From Solanum dulcamara (taxonomy: Eukaryota > Streptophyta > Magnoliopsida > Solanales > Solanaceae), in contig NC_077248.1 in the NCBI RefSeq assembly GCF_947179165.1, positions 52,047,732-52,111,731 on the forward strand: 64,000 nucleotides of DNA. The letters are read 5' to 3'. The notes beneath the pieces were generated by a model that saw nothing but the letters and a program-made list of their open reading frames with translations, was not told the origin of the DNA and did no database searches. Positions 59,560 to 64,000 of this stretch are shown one piece after another. Position numbers and translations under genes: made by a program. Positions within the stretch are counted from its first letter, which is position 1. Every line of letters starts with the position of its first letter.

Positions 59560-60960
59560 AATTTAAGGCCATGTTAGAGCATCATCGTCATTGTCATAAT
59601 CATAATATAGCCCTGGATGGTACTCCAGGGATTCATCAATTTGGTTTGAACCTACCCCTTCATCGAACCCTATGGAACCATACTCAGAGTGAGCGTCTTC
59701 TTCTGGATCCTCTTCTAAATCTTCTTTTGAATCTTCCTCTTTCGGCTCCTCTGGTTCTTCACTTGGATCTTCTTCAGGGTTCTCTTCTGGATCTTTTTCT
59801 ACCATTTGTATCAAATGATTTATGGATCCTGAATTTATTTGATTGTACATTAGCGTTGTGAATTCCATGCGAGGGAGTACTTCCTCCTTGACCCAATAAA
59901 CCCACTAGTTATCCGCAACACCTCTAATTCCCTCTGTACTTGATCGAGCCAAATGGATCACAGTGGTATACCACACATAATACTCTAGTGTGCACCATTC
60001 TTCATTTCTCATATTTATCATAATCATGTAATCCCATTCCAATTGCAAGTTTATTATCCCTGCGTTGCTGGGACTGAAATGAGATCATCCTCATGTAGTG
60101 CCATATTTGACCATAGTGGTATGTCTTGGAAAACTCCAAATTGTCGAAAACCTCAAAAAGGAGCATATGGATGAATGTCTCCTAGCCCAATCAACTCAAT
60201 GAAGTAAAGATGCCGCGTCCTGACAAAAACCGATCCTCCCATTCAATAATACTTCCAGTGGATGGAATCTTCTAGAAGGTTCGTCAAAAACAAATGCCAC
60301 TCTCCCTCTCCCATAGGCGCGCTCTAATATTTGAGACGATCATTGTGACTCTGAATCCTATTATAGGAGTCTATAGTGTTGTCCATTTGTGGTTGTCAGT
60401 GATAGAAGTGCTCAATTGCCCATATTTTTAATAACAAATTGCAACCCCCAAATAAATTGTCCCCTCATGCATGCTGACAATGATCGAAATACCTCGGCAA
60501 GAATCATATGCACCAAGGAATAGTTATGCGATACTACAAAGAGGTCCATCACTATTGGCAAAATATTGATGTTTATTGAGTGAAACCTTATTGGGAAGAC
60601 CATGGCTCCCAAAAATTCCATCACAAAGATCCTTGGTCGCATGTGCATTCATTGCCTACGGGTGCAAGCGAATTCTTCTTGGTGTTCATCAAAGCTCTCG
60701 AGATGATCAAGTTTTTTGAAAAGATATTCCAACTTTACCATTCCATTTTCTACATTCCTTAGTGATGGAAAGACATGCAGCCCTAAGATCCCTAGGAAAT
60801 GTCTTGCGCTTATGGTTGATGGACATACCAGTGTTTTTCCTTTTATCGGTAATTCCACAAAATCAATAAACTCTTCAAAAGTAGGAGTGATCTCAAAATC
60901 CAAAAATTTAAATATCACTGTTTTGGATCTCAAAACTCCATAAGTAAGGTAGTGAGGATT
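59560..60960 (-). pseudogene. O1 extra ORF1 upstream of gag
   Basis: From about 60933 the minus strand reads MRSKTVIFKFLDFEITPTFE, EFIDFVELPIKGKTLVCPST. After one in-frame stop (between 60649 and 60648) it continues with FLGAMVFPIRFHSININILP and LVHMILAEVFRSLSACMRGQ. It resembles the leader protein of Ogre elements and plant mobile-domain-like proteins, whose role is unknown. The segment near 59868-59563 is a very acidic tail (runs of Glu and Asp with Pro). The stretch between (about 60410-59870) is in broken frames. The call is from resemblance, without a database check. Confidence 0.7.
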
Positions 60961-61702
60961 TTATTAGCTTGAATTTCCATGAACGACAACAATGCACCTA
61001 AATGCCTTCTAACCTCAACTCTGTGTGCCCCACGAATGTTTCGCCACCAATTTTGTATGATGTGGGGGACTAAAATAACCGTCTGAATATTTGAGAGGTT
61101 TTGGTTGATATTAATCTGAAAGAAAGGTAAGGGGTATGATATGTATGTTTACTCCAAATATATCATGTGTTTTAGTTTGGATTATTCAAAACAACTTTCA
61201 CATAAACTATGTCTTCAGGTGTGTAACCTTTGACAAAGGGTGGTTTTCCTAATTCCGAAGACGATGCCTTGGATCGCCTCACCTAAGGCATATGCATCAT
61301 GACCTATTTTCTAGAGTAAGAATTTTCCTAGATATTCAAGAGTGAGACCAGATGTTTGCGAGAAGGCACACTAACCTTAATGCGCCAATTCTAAAACTAA
61401 GAAATCTAAAAGAATGTTCACACTCTCTGCATGAACCACAGTATGTGTATTGTGTACGGCCAAGGAATCGATAGAAAGTGTAAATGACAGTGTAAGGAAA
61501 GCAGTAATATGTAGTGCTTTCAAACAAATGAGGAGCGCAAGTTTGGATTTGGCTTGCTTCCTTTCAAATGAAGAATGATATAATAACTTACGATGAAATA
61601 ATTAAAGCAAATAATAGACAGATAACAAACAAATATCCCTTAGTTTTACAACTAAATTTTACTAAAGTTAAAACCTAAAATGCTAAGTACATGGGGTCGT
61701 AT
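60961..61702 (-). other. O1 5' leader, no gene seen
   Basis: This non-coding region lies between the primer binding site and ORF1 on the minus strand. I see no open frame of note. It would be the untranslated leader and may hold a packaging signal. Confidence 0.5.
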
Positions 61703-61721
61703 TTCGCCAGCAGAGTCGCCA
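61703..61721 (-). promoter_or_regulatory. O1 primer binding site (tRNA-Arg type)
   Basis: The minus strand immediately inside the 5' LTR reads TGGCGACTCTGCTGGCGAA. It closely resembles the tRNA-Arg-complementary site reported for Ogre/Tat elements. It fixes the orientation and the LTR boundary at 61725. Confidence 0.82.
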
Positions 61722-61724
61722 AGC

Positions 61725-62467
61725 TGTCATACCCCATTTTTGAATTGGTTGAAATAGTTCGCAACATAAAATGGCTATGCCTCTGATTTGAAAAAAATGT
61801 TAGAGTCGCCTCCTAATTTTAAGGAAAATATTAGGAAAACCATTTTAAAAAAATGTAAATGTAAACTTTGTTTTGATTTGTGAAACCAGTGAGATTCTAG
61901 GTAAGGATTTTGGTTAGTCGAGGAGAAAGTGTTAAGCATCCCTCAGAGCCTATCTGAAGATAATTCTTAAATTTAGTTTTACAAAAATGATTAGGAATAT
62001 TTTATACATTTATTTTCTTTAGAAAATTATGATAAGAAAATATTCGTTAATTTAAAAAAGAAAGAGGAAAATACAAGGTATACCATATGTACGCCTGTAC
62101 ATGGATGGAGTAACTTTAATGGTAATATATTTATTGTACAATATAAAATATATAATAAATAAATATGCTTGAAATATATGGAAATTTCATGTATTAAAAT
62201 ATAGATGTATGTTTAAGGTCATATGAATAAATAAGCTTATATAAATTTATGGTAACTAATAAGAATGTCGGGTATTAGAATTCATTACTTTATGTATATA
62301 CACGATATAAAAGAAAATAAATAAATGAGTAAATAAAATAATGGATAAGCATAGATGTATGGGTATATAATATGTAATAAATGTAATTTGGGTGAAACTT
62401 CATATAAAGTTAGTGATGCCTAAAATTATTAAAATTTATTTTTTAAAATATTAAACTACCTAAATAT
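61725..62467 (-). repeat. O1 5' LTR, inner 0.74 kb
   Basis: This aligns with 31666-32405 nearly base for base (for example GGAAAACCATTTT and ATGTATTAAAATATAG) and differs mainly by point changes. Similarity ends at about 62467, after TTAAACTACCTAAATATA, so the rest of the LTR has been interrupted or replaced. The match proves that 31666 and 61725 are ends of paired LTRs. Confidence 0.9.
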
Positions 62468-64000
62468 ATCGATCAGGGAAAATAATTATGTGGGTAAGTG
62501 GTCTCGATTTAATTTTAGGCCAACCGTATCAAAAGATAATTTTTTGGGCCAAAATTTGCAATTCTAGAAAAGTGCACGACAGATCCGCATCGCGAACCTG
62601 CCCCAACATAGTTCATTTTATCCGTTATTCATAAAACGCATTTGTTAAAGCTATTTACGTTTTTCTTCTTAAAACACATTCGTGGAATGCGATTTATGTG
62701 TATTTTTCATACGTTTTTTGGTTTTAGTGAGGGGCATTCTGGTCTTTTCTCCAACCCTCCTATACTTAACCCATGACTGATATAGACTAATTTTGATCTT
62801 ATAAGGGTTTCTAAACCCATTCCTTATATTTTTAACGTATTGAAGCAAAAGAAACTAGGGCTAAAGGGAGAAGAAAGGGCTAGGGTTCAAGGATTTCAAG
62901 CCAGAATCTTGCCTGTTTGATTGTTCAATCTTCATCCCAGGTATGTAAGGCTAAACTAAATCATGGATATTGTTCTTTCATATTCCCCATGATTGTGATA
63001 GGTTGATTTGTGAATGAATTGAGTCCCCATGATTGTGTTTCTTTAGATTTTTTCTTAAACTTAGCATATTTTTACATAATATTGCGCAATTGATGTTTTC
63101 TATGAACTTGTTCTTGAACAAATGATTTTTGACTATTTAATTTATAAAACCTCGTAATACTTTCACTAATATTGGATGAACATGATTAAAGATTGAGTCT
63201 AGAGCCTTGAACTTGTGAATGTATGATTGTGATTGGGATGTGAGCTTGATTATAGTCTTGATGAAACTTGATGGTCTTTGCGTCTTCATTATTGAAATCA
63301 ATTGAATGGTCTCAACAAAATGTTGTCATAAATGATTGTTCAAACTATTCATAAATAAATGATTTGGGAATGATTGGAAGATTGATTGTCTGAAAAGATT
63401 GATAGGATAGAACCGATGAACTGATAAAAGTCCATATGAGACTTGTTCATTGATTGATTGGGACTGATTTTGTTATGAGCATTAAGTCTTGGGAGGCGTA
63501 TCGAGCACTGAATTGAGTAAGAGTAGTAATAACTCAAACCCAATAACTACGTAGGCAGCGTAGGAGAGGATTGACTCACTAAAGTCGGATGTTTTCCTTT
63601 ATTTTAATGTCCTGAAAACATAGGAATTGATTGCTTGATTGGATCCTTGATTGGATGATTTGTCCTTTACCCTGACAAAGTACTGGAGGGTTGTGGCAAC
63701 AACAACGGGCTTGTTATACGGTCACTGGCTCATAACTGATTGTTGTCGGATAAGAGAAACTCCCTTATAGGTCTTAATAGTACTCTGATTTAATTGGATT
63801 GGATTGGATTGGATCGTATTGGATCATATTGGATTTTATTGTATTGTATATGATTGATATCTATCTAAACCTTACTCTTTCTTTATACTTACGACATCCC
63901 GATTGAATTCCTTATCTTTCTGATTGCAATATCTGAAATGGTATTATTCTATCTTATACATGTTTCATTCTGCAATATTACATACTCATACATTTCACGT
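62468..64000. other. Unclassified repeat-like DNA interrupting the O1 5' LTR
   Basis: Composition is less AT-rich and differs from the paired LTR. Words such as CAAAATTTGCAATTCTAG, GATCCGCATCGCGAACCTG and an AGGGCTAGGGTTCAAGG leader-like stretch suggest the LTR or leader of another plus-strand retrotransposon. A short TTGGA-based microsatellite lies at 63795-63835. No coding sequence is visible. It may continue beyond the window. Confidence 0.45.

Overview
This window is gene-poor, repeat-dense plant nuclear DNA. It most likely comes from a member of the Solanaceae. The reasons are SINE/LINE 3' ends of the kind common in that family (a GGTAAGGTYTGCGTACACT-type tail with TTG repeats), an Au-type SINE end, long TGTAATGACC...TGACA Ty3/Gypsy LTRs and an Ogre/Tat element. 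No sequence search was possible, so the species is open. Only one host gene is recognisable: the first two coding exons of cytosolic ribosomal protein S13 (RPS13, uS15) on the minus strand at about 3.0-3.2 kb. The rest of that gene is not visible in the window.

Layout. 1-3.3 kb: a roughly 1.2 kb tandem duplication carrying SINE pieces, then the RPS13 5' end. 3.7-4.5 kb: a SINE remnant and a LINE reverse-transcriptase remnant. 5.4-24.3 kb: a nested stack of minus-strand Ty3/Gypsy chromoviruses. Element G1 (3' LTR plus pol C-terminus) is interrupted by G2 (LTR 8410-11654, decayed pol/gag, primer binding site, truncated 5' LTR), and G2 contains a complete but decayed chromovirus G3 (15158-20629). 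24.3-29.8 kb: AT-rich DNA with a 235-bp tandem repeat split by an Au-like SINE, a 5'-truncated RTE-type LINE with target-site duplications, and a tiny Helitron. 29.9-31.7 kb: a plus-strand Tat/Ogre-type gag fragment.

31.7-64 kb is dominated by one giant minus-strand Ogre/Tat-like element. Its 5' LTR begins at 61725 and probably leaves the window. It has a primer binding site, an extra ORF upstream of gag, gag, protease plus a G-patch-like segment, a probable 214-bp intron, RT, RNase H, integrase, a 3' untranslated region built of several minisatellites, and a 3' LTR (31666-49416). That LTR has itself been invaded by a Helitron-like element, by a terminal-inverted-repeat DNA transposon holding a complete Tork/Tnt1-like Copia element (35880-41372), by a 3.9-kb solo LTR (43211-47115), and by an inverted fragment of that same LTR family.

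All transposon coding regions carry stops or frameshifts, and several catalytic residues have been replaced (protease Asp, RT Asp-Asp, integrase Glu), so nothing here looks autonomous. Many lesions are of the C-to-T/G-to-A class expected from decay of methylated, silenced DNA. I see no novel cellular system. The value of the window is its readable insertion stratigraphy, the Ogre architecture, a 0.7-kb inverted repeat that could form a hairpin RNA, and the truncated ribosomal protein gene.
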